64,000 nt of DNA from Yeosuana aquiaggeris. GTDB lineage: Bacteria; Bacteroidota; Bacteroidia; Flavobacteriales; Flavobacteriaceae. Each line of letters opens with the position of its first letter. Position 1 is the first letter of the stretch. The translations under genes were made by a program, and so were the position numbers. The stretch lies in assembly GCF_044003965.1 (NCBI RefSeq), contig NZ_JBAWKC010000004.1:186001-250000 (forward strand), in the 5' to 3' direction. The notes under the pieces were generated by a model. It made no database searches. It was given only the letters and a program-made list of their open reading frames with translations, and was not told the DNA's origin. This document shows positions 33,404 to 42,794 of this stretch, piece after piece.

Positions 33404-35608
33404 TTAATTTGCCACTTCACTTATAAATTTAATGCGGTACAAACGAAGTTCTTCATCATCATAATCGCCATCAAACTCTTTAATAGCTATATCTATATTA
33501 TCGGTTTTAGATTCCATAAAATAATCATGAATTTCTTCTTGTTGATCTTCATCTAAAATTTCATCAATCCAGTAATTAATATTCAGTTTAGTACCTGAAT
33601 ATACAATAGCCTCCATTTCTTTTATAAATTCTTTCATTGACATTCCTTTTGAAGAGGCTATATCATCAAGTGGTAATTTCCTGTCAATATTTTGAATAAT
33701 ATAAAGTTTAATGGCAGAATTAGTTCCTGTTGATTTTACGACCAAATCATCAGGGCGAATGATGTCATTTTCTTCGACATAATTTGCTATTAATTCAATA
33801 AAATCCTTTCCGTACTTTTTTGCTTTTCCGTCACCAACCCCATGAACATTTGCTAGTTCAGTTAGTGTCATTGGATATTTTAAAGCCATATCTTCTAATG
33901 AAGGATCTTGAAAAACAACAAATGGTGGCACTCCTAATTTTTTAGCATTGACTCTACGCAAATCTCTAAGCATACCCATGAGTACTTCATCTGCTGATGC
34001 ACCACCTCCTTTAGCCGAAGTTATAACATTAGCCTCATCTTGATCAATATCATAAACATGATCTTCGGTCATCATAAATGATTTTGGTTTTGAAATAAAA
34101 TCAATCCCTGAATCATTTAATTTAATAACACCATAAGTCTCAATATCCTTTTTAAGATACCCGGCAACCAAAACTTGCCTAAGTAAAGCCATCCAATACT
34201 TATTGTCTTTATGGCTTCCTTTACCAAAAAATGCTTGTTCATCCGTTCTATGTGATTTTATTAAGGCATTTTCCTTTCCTATAATCACATTTACTAAATC
34301 TTTAGATTTATATTTTTCATTGGTGTTTTGAATGGTTTCTAAAAGAAGTTTAACATCCTCGTTTGCTTCATGCTTCTTTTTAGGAAAACGCACATTATCA
34401 TCCATGTCACCACCTTCTCCCGTTTCATTATCAAACTCTTCTCCAAAATAGTGAAGAATAAATTTTCTTCTGGACATAGAAGTTTCGGCAAAGGCCACAA
34501 CTTCCTGTAATAAGGCTTGGCCAATTTCTTGTTCCGCTACCGGTTTTCCGGACATGAATTTTTCCAATTTTTCAATATCCTTATAAGCGTAAAAGGCTAG
34601 GCAATGCCCCTCGCCACCATCACGACCTGCTCTACCCGTTTCTTGGTAATAACTTTCAATACTTTTTGGAATATCATGATGAATGACAAAACGTACATCT
34701 GGTTTGTCAATTCCCATACCGAATGCAATGGTTGCCACAACCACATCAACATCTTCCATAAGAAATTTATCCTGATGACTCGTTCTTGTTTTGGCATCTA
34801 AACCAGCATGATAGGGTACCGCTTTAATACCATTGACCTGCAATACTTGAGCCAATTCTTCTACACGCTTGCGGCTTAAACAATAAACTATTCCAGACTT
34901 GCCACTATTCTGTTTTATGAAACGAATAATATCAGCATCAACATTTTTGCTTTTAGACCTCACTTCATAATATAAATTGGGCCTATTAAAAGACGCTTTA
35001 AATGTTTTAGCTCCAACAATACCTAAATTTTTAATAACATCTTCTTGAACTTTTGGAGTCGCTGTTGCTGTTAAGGCAATGATGGGTATATTATCCCCTA
35101 TTCTGGAAATAATTTGTTTTAAATTTCTGTATTCCGGTCTGAAGTCATGTCCCCATTCACTAATACAATGGGCTTCATCAATGGCCATAAATGAGACTGT
35201 TACAGAACGTAAAAATTCAACATTTTCCTCCTTGGTCAGAGATTCTGGTGCTACGTATAATAATTTTGTGATGCCGTTTACAATATCTTCTTTTACACGC
35301 TTAATTTCTGTCTTATTTAAAGATGAATTAAGCACATGAGCGACGCCTTCTTCATTTGAAATCCCTCTAATAGCATCAACCTGATTTTTCATTAAAGCTA
35401 TTAACGGAGACACGACAATAGCCGTTCCTTCCTGCATCAAAGCTGGTAACTGATAGCATAATGATTTACCACCACCAGTTGGCATAATTACAAAGGTGTT
35501 TGTTCTAGCTAAAATACTTTCAACCACACCTTCTTGAAGTCCCATAAACTTGTTGAAACCAAAAAACTTTTTCAGTGCAGCATGCAAGTCACTTTTTGTT
35601 ATTGACAT
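33404..35608 (-). CDS. recQ: ATP-dependent DNA helicase RecQ
   Basis: This 734-residue cytosolic 3'-5' helicase works in recombination and replication fork repair. The Walker A motif MPTGGGKS (residues 42-49) and the DEAH box (144-147) are visible, as are the SF2 motifs ATATPKV and YYQETGRAGRDG. An RQC/winged-helix region follows (about 410-520), then an HRDC domain (about 545-620, VPPFVVFQDPSLEDMA). An additional acidic C-terminal segment follows. The gene stands alone; the upstream 200 bp separates it from the divergent kdsD operon. Confidence 0.96.
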   Translation of the reverse strand: MSITKSDLHAALKKFFGFNKFMGLQEGVVESILARTNTFVIMPTGGGKSLCYQLPALMQEGTAIVVSPLIALMKNQVDAIRGISNEEGVAHVLNSSLNKTEIKRVKEDIVNGITKLLYVAPESLTKEENVEFLRSVTVSFMAIDEAHCISEWGHDFRPEYRNLKQIISRIGDNIPIIALTATATPKVQEDVIKNLGIVGAKTFKASFNRPNLYYEVRSKSKNVDADIIRFIKQNSGKSGIVYCLSRKRVEELAQVLQVNGIKAVPYHAGLDAKTRTSHQDKFLMEDVDVVVATIAFGMGIDKPDVRFVIHHDIPKSIESYYQETGRAGRDGGEGHCLAFYAYKDIEKLEKFMSGKPVAEQEIGQALLQEVVAFAETSMSRRKFILHYFGEEFDNETGEGGDMDDNVRFPKKKHEANEDVKLLLETIQNTNEKYKSKDLVNVIIGKENALIKSHRTDEQAFFGKGSHKDNKYWMALLRQVLVAGYLKKDIETYGVIKLNDSGIDFISKPKSFMMTEDHVYDIDQDEANVITSAKGGGASADEVLMGMLRDLRRVNAKKLGVPPFVVFQDPSLEDMALKYPMTLTELANVHGVGDGKAKKYGKDFIELIANYVEENDIIRPDDLVVKSTGTNSAIKLYIIQNIDRKLPLDDIASSKGMSMKEFIKEMEAIVYSGTKLNINYWIDEILDEDQQEEIHDYFMESKTDNIDIAIKEFDGDYDDEELRLYRIKFISEVAN

Positions 35609-35689
35609 GTACTTTTTTAAAATTTAATTTTAAAATATAAAAACACTCTAAACAATCAAAAAAAACAGCAATTAATTTAGTAATGAATT

Positions 35690-35721
35690 TTGAGAACCCT
35701 CTTTTTTTTTCGTTAGTTTTG
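35690..35721 (+). promoter_or_regulatory. Bacteroidota-type promoter for the kdsD-tatC operon
   Basis: TTG (35690-35692), 21 bases and TAGTTTTG (35714-35721) match the consensus with a slightly long spacer. The -7 element lies 93 bp before the kdsD start. No promoter was found for the divergent recQ gene in the same interval. Confidence 0.55.
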
Positions 35722-35814
35722 TAACCGAAATTAAAATTATAAACTAATTTTAATTTGACCAAGTTTAAAGATAGTAAAATCTTTATAAGCATCTATTAAA
35801 AAAAAACATAAATT

Positions 35815-36780
35815 TTGAATACCAATAAGGCTATTATAAATAATGCTAAACGCACTATAGAACTGGAAAGTCAAGCTATTTTATATTTATCTGAATTAGT
35901 AAATGATGATTTTGCAGAAGCGGTAAATTTAATTCACAACTCAACCGGAAGAGTTATTATTACGGGTATTGGAAAAAGTGCCATTATTGCTACTAAGATA
36001 GTTGCTACGCTAAATTCAACTGGAACGCCAGCTATCTTTATGCATGCTGCGGATGCTATTCATGGTGATTTAGGATTAATACTCGAGGATGATGTGGTTA
36101 TTTTTATTTCAAAAAGCGGTAATACTCCGGAAATTAAAGTTCTTGTTCCGTTTATTAAAAACGCAAAAAATAAAATGATAGCTATTACGGGTAATAAAGA
36201 CTCGTTTCTAGGGCAACAGGTTGATTATGTTTTAAATGCTTTCGTTGAAAAGGAAGCCTGCCCGAATAATTTAGCGCCGACCACAAGTACTACGGCACAA
36301 TTGGTTATCGGTGATGCATTAGCTGTTTGTTTGTTGGAATTAAAAGGTTTTTCAAGTAAAGATTTTGCTAAATATCATCCAGGCGGTGCCTTGGGTAAAA
36401 AATTATATTTAAAAGTCAGAGATCTGTCTTCGATTAATGAAAAACCTCAAGTTGCCATAAATGCTCCTTTAAAGGATGTGATTATTGAGATTTCCAAGAA
36501 AATGCTCGGAGTTACTGCCGTTGTAGAAAACGAAAAAATTATTGGTATTATTACAGATGGAGATTTACGTAGAATGCTAAGTAAGGTTGACAACATGTCT
36601 TTATTAACTGCAAAAGAGATTATGAGTACAAATCCAAAAAGCATCAACTCCGACGCTATGGCTATTGATGCTATGGACGTTATGGAATCTCATAGCATTT
36701 CACAGCTACTTGTTGAAGAAAATGGAAAGTATGCCGGTGTAGTGCACATTCATGATTTAATAAAAGAAGGTATCATATAA
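35815..36780 (+). CDS. kdsD: Arabinose-5-phosphate isomerase (KpsF/GutQ family)
   Basis: This 321-residue cytosolic enzyme converts ribulose-5-phosphate to arabinose-5-phosphate, the first step of Kdo synthesis for LPS. An SIS domain covers about 35-170 (GRVIITGIGKSAIIATKIVATLNSTGTPAIFMHAADA, DVVIFISKSGNTPEI), and two CBS domains cover about 200-321. The frame has no upstream ATG, and an in-frame stop lies just before, so TTG at 35815 is the best start. The stop overlaps the tatC ATG by one base (TAATG), so translation is coupled. Confidence 0.92.
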   Translation: MNTNKAIINNAKRTIELESQAILYLSELVNDDFAEAVNLIHNSTGRVIITGIGKSAIIATKIVATLNSTGTPAIFMHAADAIHGDLGLILEDDVVIFISKSGNTPEIKVLVPFIKNAKNKMIAITGNKDSFLGQQVDYVLNAFVEKEACPNNLAPTTSTTAQLVIGDALAVCLLELKGFSSKDFAKYHPGGALGKKLYLKVRDLSSINEKPQVAINAPLKDVIIEISKKMLGVTAVVENEKIIGIITDGDLRRMLSKVDNMSLLTAKEIMSTNPKSINSDAMAIDAMDVMESHSISQLLVEENGKYAGVVHIHDLIKEGII

Positions 36781-37601
36781 TGAAAAAAAAAAATATAAAT
36801 GAAATGTCTTTTTTAGATCATCTTGAGGATTTAAGATGGCATTTAATTAAATCTGTCGCTGCCATAACAATAGCGGCAACAGGTGCTTTTTTGGCTAAAG
36901 GTTTTATTTTTGATGTTTTAATTTTTGGACCATCAAAGGCAAGCTTTATTACTTACCAATTATTATGCAAAGCCTCACAGTATATAGGCATGGAAAGTTT
37001 TTGTTTTACAGAACTTCCTTTTAGAATTCAAAGCCGTACCATGTCCGGCCAGTTTTCAGCACATATATGGACTGCCATAACGGCTGGTTTTGTTGTTGCC
37101 TTCCCTTATGTTGTTTATCAACTATGGAAATTTATCAGTCCTGGATTACACCAAAATGAACGTAAACATTCTAGAGGCTTTATTATTATATCTTCATTAT
37201 TGTTTTTCCTAGGTGTCTTATTTGGCTATTATGTGATTTGCCCATTATCTATCAATTTTTTAGGAACCTACCAAGTAAGTAATGAAGTTCACAATGATTT
37301 TGATTTAAGCAGTTATATCGGCCTCATCAGATCTTCCGTTTTAGCTTCTGGTTTGGTATTTGAACTACCAATTATCATCTATTTTCTTACCAAAGTAGGA
37401 TTGGTAACGCCGGCATTTCTTATAAAATACAGAAAATATGCTTTAGTGATCGTATTAATTGTTTCGGCTATTATTACGCCACCCGATATAGCCAGTCAGG
37501 TTATTGTTGCTATTCCTATACTTATCCTTTATCAGGTAAGTATCTTAATTTCACGAATTGTTATTAGAAATCAAAAAAGAAAAGAAAAAAAACATGTCTG
37601 A
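36780..37601 (+). CDS. tatC: Twin-arginine translocase subunit TatC
   Basis: This 273-residue inner-membrane protein has six predicted helices and the N-terminal signature MSFLDHLEDLRWHLIKS, with the Glu used in twin-arginine signal recognition (E in FLDHLEDLR). The periplasmic and cytosolic loops are of usual size. Members transport folded proteins with TatA. No tatA is visible next to it. It lies between kdsD and a carboxymuconolactone-decarboxylase-like gene in one operon. Confidence 0.94.
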   Translation: MKKKNINEMSFLDHLEDLRWHLIKSVAAITIAATGAFLAKGFIFDVLIFGPSKASFITYQLLCKASQYIGMESFCFTELPFRIQSRTMSGQFSAHIWTAITAGFVVAFPYVVYQLWKFISPGLHQNERKHSRGFIIISSLLFFLGVLFGYYVICPLSINFLGTYQVSNEVHNDFDLSSYIGLIRSSVLASGLVFELPIIIYFLTKVGLVTPAFLIKYRKYALVIVLIVSAIITPPDIASQVIVAIPILILYQVSILISRIVIRNQKRKEKKHV

Positions 37602-37941
37602 TATAGTTGCTGAATTTAATGAGTATCGTGCTAAAATGAATGATAAAATTTTAGCTGATAACAATAAGATTATCAAACGTATTTTCAACTTAGACACCAA
37701 TACGTATACTGAAGGGGCTTTAGATGTTAAAACTAAAGAATTGTTAGGTTTAGTGGCTTCTGCGGTATTACGATGTGATGACTGTATAAAATACCATCTA
37801 GAAACCAGTTACAAATTAGGTTTAACTAAAGATCAGGTTGTGGAAGCACTTAGTGTTGCCACTTTAGTTGGCGGCACCATTGTTATTCCTCATTTACGCC
37901 GCGCTTATGAATTTTGGGATGCTTTAGAGGCACAAGAATAA
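37594..37941 (+). CDS. Carboxymuconolactone decarboxylase (AhpD-like) family protein
   Basis: The likely start is the ATG at 37594 (MSDIVAEFNEYRAKMN), which overlaps tatC by 8 bp; an upstream codon in frame only adds lysine-rich sequence. The 115-residue cytosolic helical protein has the CMD/AhpD motif RCDDCIKYHLETSYKLG with a CxxC and conserved His. AhpD-type members reduce disulfides in peroxide defence; decarboxylase activity is not implied. It is the third gene of the kdsD-tatC group, which may continue to lptB after 70 bp. Confidence 0.9.
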   Translation: MSDIVAEFNEYRAKMNDKILADNNKIIKRIFNLDTNTYTEGALDVKTKELLGLVASAVLRCDDCIKYHLETSYKLGLTKDQVVEALSVATLVGGTIVIPHLRRAYEFWDALEAQE

Positions 37942-38011
37942 ACCAATTTAAAACCCATGACTGCTAAATAGTCTATATGATTTTACTATTTTTAGCGTTC
38001 ATTAATGATAT

Positions 38012-38752
38012 ATGATTTTAAGAGCCGAAAATTTAATGAAGTCCTATAGTGGGCGAAAAGTTGTTAAAGATGTTTCACTGGAAGTTAATCAAGGCGAAAT
38101 TGTTGGACTATTAGGACCTAATGGTGCAGGAAAAACAACCAGCTTTTATATGATTGTTGGTTTAATAAAGCCTAATGGTGGGAAAATTTTTCTTGACAAT
38201 ACAGAGATCACTAAATATCCTATGTATAAAAGAGCTCAAAACGGTATTGGATACTTGGCTCAAGAAGCCTCTGTTTTCAGAAAACTGAGTATAGAGGATA
38301 ACATTTTAAGTGTTTTACAATTAACCAAATTAAGTAAGAAGGAACAACTGGATAAAATGGAATCCCTTATTGATGAATTTGGTTTAGGACATATCAGAAA
38401 GAACCGCGGTGATCTATTATCAGGTGGAGAGAGAAGACGAACTGAAATTGCGCGTGCGCTAGCAACAGATCCTAGCTTTATATTATTAGACGAACCATTT
38501 GCTGGAGTTGATCCGGTGGCAGTTGAAGATATACAGCGTATTGTAGCCCATTTAACAAAGAAAAACATTGGCATATTAATTACTGACCATAATGTACAGG
38601 AAACACTAGCCATCACGGACCGCACTTATTTAATGTTTGAAGGAAGCATCTTAAAAGCAGGGATTCCTGAAGAACTGGCTAGTGATGCTATGGTTAGAAA
38701 AGTGTATCTAGGTCAAAATTTTGAATTGCGTAAAAAGAAAATAAGAGATTAA
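38012..38752 (+). CDS. lptB: LPS export system ATP-binding protein LptB
   Basis: This 246-residue cytosolic ABC ATPase powers LPS extraction from the inner membrane with LptFG. Walker A GPNGAGKTT (35-43) is present, as is the signature LSGGERRRTEIARAL, typical of LptB in replacing GGQ by GGE, and a Walker B ILLDEPFAGVDP. The C-terminal KVYLGQNFELR also matches LptB. Presence beside kdsD links Kdo/LPS synthesis and export. It converges with the DUF808 gene, only 3 bp apart, with no terminator visible. Confidence 0.95.
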   Translation: MILRAENLMKSYSGRKVVKDVSLEVNQGEIVGLLGPNGAGKTTSFYMIVGLIKPNGGKIFLDNTEITKYPMYKRAQNGIGYLAQEASVFRKLSIEDNILSVLQLTKLSKKEQLDKMESLIDEFGLGHIRKNRGDLLSGGERRRTEIARALATDPSFILLDEPFAGVDPVAVEDIQRIVAHLTKKNIGILITDHNVQETLAITDRTYLMFEGSILKAGIPEELASDAMVRKVYLGQNFELRKKKIRD

Positions 38753-38755
38753 AAA

Positions 38756-39631
38756 TCAGGTTTTAATTATCTTATATATCTTCCTAAAGATTCCTAAAAG
38801 TAAAAAGACTAAAAATCCAGCTACTAATCCTACATTGGCATCTTTAATAAAGGAAGGAATAAATTCCAAAAAATGATGCAATGGTTGTATGTTATGAGTA
38901 AAAATACCACCAGACACTAAAATAAGGGCAATCGTACCTATTACAGATAGGCTTTTTATAACTATTGGCAAGGCTCGAACCAGTGATTTTCCGATGGCTA
39001 AGGTAATTCCTTTTTTGTCATTACTTTTTTTAATAAGCCTGAAACCCAAATCATCCATTCTTACTATCAAGGCTACGATACCATAAACTCCAATAGTTGC
39101 TAATATAGCAACGAAAGAAACCACCAATATTTGAGACAAAACAGGTTTTCCTAAAACAGTTCCTAAGGCCAGGATAACTATTTCAATTGACAATATGAAA
39201 TCAGTAAAAATGGCTGATTTTATCTTTTTTTTCTCAACTTCCAATACTTCTTCTTTTGAAATACCATCTGTTTTAACCACTTCTATTGAATGTTGATGCG
39301 GCACAAAAAACTCTACTATCTTTTCAACGCCTTCATAAGCCAGATAAAAACCTCCTAAAACTAAAATCAAGGTAACCGCCCATGGCAAAAAAGAACTCAA
39401 CAAAAATGCAACAGGCAAAATAATAAGTTTATTAAGAAAGGAGCCTTTTGTTATGGCCCATATAACAGGTAATTCTCTTGAAGAAACAAACCCTGTAGCC
39501 TTCTCTGCATTCACCGCTAAATCATCACCTAAAATACCCGCTGTTTTTTTTGTTGTGATTTTACTCATAACAACCACATCATCCATAAGAGTTGCTATAT
39601 CATCTAATAAGGCGAAAAAACCTGAAGCCAT
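38756..39631 (-). CDS. DUF808 family membrane protein
   Basis: This 291-residue inner-membrane protein matches DUF808 (YedI-like). It starts MASGFFALLDDIATLMDDVV and continues with the conserved KKTAGILGDDLAVNAEKATGF, followed by about seven hydrophobic helices and a C-terminal KIYKIIKT. The molecular function is unknown. It lies 12 bp from pssA on the same strand; it is downstream of pssA and may share its transcript. Confidence 0.88.
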   Translation of the reverse strand: MASGFFALLDDIATLMDDVVVMSKITTKKTAGILGDDLAVNAEKATGFVSSRELPVIWAITKGSFLNKLIILPVAFLLSSFLPWAVTLILVLGGFYLAYEGVEKIVEFFVPHQHSIEVVKTDGISKEEVLEVEKKKIKSAIFTDFILSIEIVILALGTVLGKPVLSQILVVSFVAILATIGVYGIVALIVRMDDLGFRLIKKSNDKKGITLAIGKSLVRALPIVIKSLSVIGTIALILVSGGIFTHNIQPLHHFLEFIPSFIKDANVGLVAGFLVFLLLGIFRKIYKIIKT

Positions 39632-39643
39632 TTAATTTTTATA

Positions 39644-40396
39644 TTATTTTATAACAATACTATCTAACAATGACATTGAAATATATAGCAGAATAATTAC
39701 AGGAATAGCTGCAAACTGCAACAGAATTAATAAAATGACACACAGCATAATAAAGGTATATCGTGAGGCATTGGCCTTAAATCCCCATTCTTTAAATTTT
39801 AATGCAAATAATTTAATGTTTGAATTTAAAAGATAACTGCTGAGTAGCGTTAAAGCTATTAAGAACCATTTATTAAGAATAATGGTATTCATTAAATCAC
39901 TATTTTGAAATTCAATTATCAATGGTAGCGATATTATTAACAAGGTATTAGCAGGCGTTGGTAATCCTTTAAAATAACTCTGTTGATCTTCATCTAAATT
40001 AAATTTTGCTAATCTGTAGGCTGACGATAAGGTTATAAAAAGGCCCATCAAAGGAATAAATGAAAAAGGCATTCCGCCTGAATGAAAAACAGAATTCCAT
40101 TCATCATGTAAAAATATCACATCAGGTTCATTTATTGACAAAGACAATAACTTAAACATGATGATTCCAGGCACTAATCCACTGGTGACCATATCTGCCA
40201 AGGAATCTAACTGCACTCCTAAAGGACCTTGAACATTAAATTTTCTCGCAAAAAAACCATCAAAGAAATCAAAAAATATTCCCATAAAAACAAAAAAAGA
40301 TGCCGCGACAAAATTGTTATTCACCGCAAAAATTACAGCAATACTTCCACAAAATAAATTTAAAAGTGTTAATGCATTAGGAATATATTTTTTCAT
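39644..40396 (-). CDS. pssA: CDP-diacylglycerol-serine O-phosphatidyltransferase
   Basis: This 250-residue membrane enzyme makes phosphatidylserine, the precursor of phosphatidylethanolamine. It has the CDP-alcohol phosphotransferase motif: DFFDGFFARKFNVQGPLG followed by QLDSLADMVTSG (DGxxAR...G...DxxxD). About seven hydrophobic segments follow. The start is set at the ATG at 40396 (MKKYIPNALTLLN), the canonical N-terminus; the longer frame to 40477 has a poorly conserved leader. It is divergent from the PorV-like gene, 99 bp apart. Confidence 0.94.
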   Translation of the reverse strand: MKKYIPNALTLLNLFCGSIAVIFAVNNNFVAASFFVFMGIFFDFFDGFFARKFNVQGPLGVQLDSLADMVTSGLVPGIIMFKLLSLSINEPDVIFLHDEWNSVFHSGGMPFSFIPLMGLFITLSSAYRLAKFNLDEDQQSYFKGLPTPANTLLIISLPLIIEFQNSDLMNTIILNKWFLIALTLLSSYLLNSNIKLFALKFKEWGFKANASRYTFIMLCVILLILLQFAAIPVIILLYISMSLLDSIVIK

Positions 40397-40495
40397 ATAT
40401 CGATATTTGTAGTATGTAAAAATAACAAACATTTTTCGTCTAAAATAACTATCAAACAATATCTGTCCATATTTCAAGTTTATAGGTAATAAATT

Positions 40496-41593
40496 ATGTG
40501 CATATTTGTAAAAAAATTGCGATTGAAGTCATATATAACTACTGTTTTTTTAATTGTTACTGTGACCCTTTTTGGTCAGACTACCAGAAAATATTCCAAT
40601 GAATTTATGAATATTGGGGTTGATGCGGCAGCGCTAGGAATGAGTAGTGCCGTTACCTCTCATACGGCTGATGTCAATTCTGGATACTGGAATCCTGCCG
40701 GGTTGGTCAATCTTGAAGATAATCAGTTGTCTTTAATGCATTCTAGTTATTTCGCCAATATTGCCAACTATGATTATGTTGCTTTTGCAAAACCCATAGA
40801 TGACCGAAGCACCATGGGCATTTCGTTAATCAGGTTTGCTGTTGATGACATCTTAGACACTACACAACTCATTGATGATCAAGGTAATATTAATTATGAT
40901 AGAATCAGTTTATTTTCTACTGCAGATTATGGATTAACCTTTTCATACGCCAGAAAACTACCAGTAGAAGGCCTGAATTATGGCGTTAATGCGAAGGTAA
41001 TACGAAGAATTATAGGTGATTTCGCCTCTTCTTGGGGATTTGGTTTAGATGTAGGTATTCAATTTGAAAGTAAAAATAAATGGAGATTTGGACTTATGGC
41101 TCGAGATATTACAACCACGTTCAACGCATGGAATATTAATGAAGACGCCTTTGCCAAAATTCAAAATGCCGTTGAAGGACAAAATCAAGAATTGCCAGAA
41201 ACAACAGAGATCACGATTCCAAAACTTCAAATTGGCATTTCAAAATTGATGACTTTCAATTATGATTATTCTTTTTTAGCAGCCCTGAATTTAAATGTTC
41301 GTTTTGAAGAAAATAATGATGTTTTTTCGTCGTCATTTGCAAGTATCAATCCGGCTTTAGGCTTTGAATTTGGGTATATTGATATGATTTATTTAAGAAC
41401 TGGTGTTGGAAATTTTCAGAATGAATTACAAATTGATAATACGGACCAATTAAGTTTTCAACCAAGTTTTGGTGTTGGTTTCAAATACAATGGTATACAA
41501 GTAGATTATGCTTTTACTGATATAGGAGACCAAAGTGTTGCGCTCTACTCCAATGTATTTTCATTGAAACTCGATTTTAGTATCTTTAGATAA
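40496..41593 (+). CDS. PorV/PorQ-family outer-membrane protein
   Basis: This 365-residue protein has a signal peptide (cleavage near FGQ) and an outer-membrane barrel architecture ending SLKLDFSIFR. The N-terminal region NIGVDAAALGMSSAVTSHTADVNSGYWNPAGL matches the PorV/PorQ family, FadL-like barrels in which PorV escorts T9SS cargo to the attachment complex. Whether this copy is a T9SS component or a paralogue cannot be decided from sequence alone. It is 16 bp upstream of the Lnb-like gene and probably co-transcribed. Confidence 0.85.
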   Translation: MCIFVKKLRLKSYITTVFLIVTVTLFGQTTRKYSNEFMNIGVDAAALGMSSAVTSHTADVNSGYWNPAGLVNLEDNQLSLMHSSYFANIANYDYVAFAKPIDDRSTMGISLIRFAVDDILDTTQLIDDQGNINYDRISLFSTADYGLTFSYARKLPVEGLNYGVNAKVIRRIIGDFASSWGFGLDVGIQFESKNKWRFGLMARDITTTFNAWNINEDAFAKIQNAVEGQNQELPETTEITIPKLQIGISKLMTFNYDYSFLAALNLNVRFEENNDVFSSSFASINPALGFEFGYIDMIYLRTGVGNFQNELQIDNTDQLSFQPSFGVGFKYNGIQVDYAFTDIGDQSVALYSNVFSLKLDFSIFR

Positions 41594-41609
41594 TTTATCA
41601 CGTCTTTTT

Positions 41610-42794
41610 ATGTTTAAAAATCTACTTACCACAGTCTCTCTTATATTTTTCACATACTCATTTTCTCAAACTTCTACCTTATCCAATGAGGCTAAAATTA
41701 GTATTATTACCGTTGCCCCGGGAAGCTCATTAAATGATGCTTTTGGTCATAATGCGATAAGAATAAATGATCCAATCAAAAATTTAGATATTTCTTTTGA
41801 TTATGGACGCTTTGATTTTGATGCCCCTAATTTTTACTTAAATTTTGCCAGAGGGAAATTAAATTATTCTATTGGTGCCAGTAATTATTATGATTTTGTG
41901 AAGTTTTATAAATGGCAAAACAGAAGCGTTGAAGAACAGGTATTAAATCTTAGTCAAAAACAAAAGCAAAAACTTTATGACTATTTAGTAAACAATTACC
42001 AACCACAAAATAGAAATTATTTGTATGATTTCTTTTATGATAATTGCGCTACCAAAATTAAAGACGTTTTAAACCAATCAACCAATAATGCTATCTTATT
42101 CAATGCTCCAAAGGATTTTAAACCTCAAACTTTTAGAACTTTAATACAGGATAAATTAGATTGGAACACCTGGGGAAGTTTAGGAATAGATGTCGCCCTT
42201 GGTTCTGTTATAGATCAAATCGCAACGGCTGAAGATCACATGTTTTTACCAGCCAATATTCATATATTTTTTGATCATGCAACTTTTAAAGATAACAACA
42301 CTGCAGTAGTTGGACAAAGTATCCTAGTTTATAAACAAACCAATCAGCCAAAATCAAACTACTTTTTTATAAGCCCAATAGTTGTTTTTGGTCTTATAGG
42401 GCTGTTCATACTAATTATAACTTATAGAGATTTTAAGAGCAGCAAAAGAAGTAAATGGTTAGACATAACTTTGTTTAGTATTACCGGTATTATAGGCGTT
42501 GTTGTATTACTCCTATGGTTTGCAACTGATCATAAAGCGACCCATCAAAATTATAATTTGCTTTGGGCTTGTGCTTTAAACCTTTTTGTGATAGGACAAC
42601 TTTTTAGAAAAATCCCAAAAACTTGGTTTATCAAATACCTTAAGTTTTTAGTCATCCTATTATGCCTGTTAACATTACATTGGATCATTGGTGTACAGGT
42701 TTTTGCCTTTGGACTTATCCCTTTATTAATAGCCCTTTTTATAAGGTATCTCTATCTGATAAAATACTTTAACCAACAAGCTATTGCCCTCTAA
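41610..42794 (+). CDS. lnb: Lnb-like lipoprotein N-acyltransferase (DUF4105)
   Basis: This 394-residue protein has a signal-like N-terminus. Its periplasmic cysteine-hydrolase-like domain has the expected catalytic His (H47, GHNAIRI) and Cys (C146, YDNCATKI). About five membrane helices follow (from about residue 245). DUF4105 proteins of this layout were identified in Bacteroides as Lnb, which N-acylates lipoproteins in organisms lacking Lnt. The lipoproteins in this window would be natural substrates. Orthology is inferred from domain, catalytic pair and membrane tail. Its 3' end overlaps the convergent sugar-transferase gene by 14 bp. Confidence 0.78.
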   Translation: MFKNLLTTVSLIFFTYSFSQTSTLSNEAKISIITVAPGSSLNDAFGHNAIRINDPIKNLDISFDYGRFDFDAPNFYLNFARGKLNYSIGASNYYDFVKFYKWQNRSVEEQVLNLSQKQKQKLYDYLVNNYQPQNRNYLYDFFYDNCATKIKDVLNQSTNNAILFNAPKDFKPQTFRTLIQDKLDWNTWGSLGIDVALGSVIDQIATAEDHMFLPANIHIFFDHATFKDNNTAVVGQSILVYKQTNQPKSNYFFISPIVVFGLIGLFILIITYRDFKSSKRSKWLDITLFSITGIIGVVVLLLWFATDHKATHQNYNLLWACALNLFVIGQLFRKIPKTWFIKYLKFLVILLCLLTLHWIIGVQVFAFGLIPLLIALFIRYLYLIKYFNQQAIAL

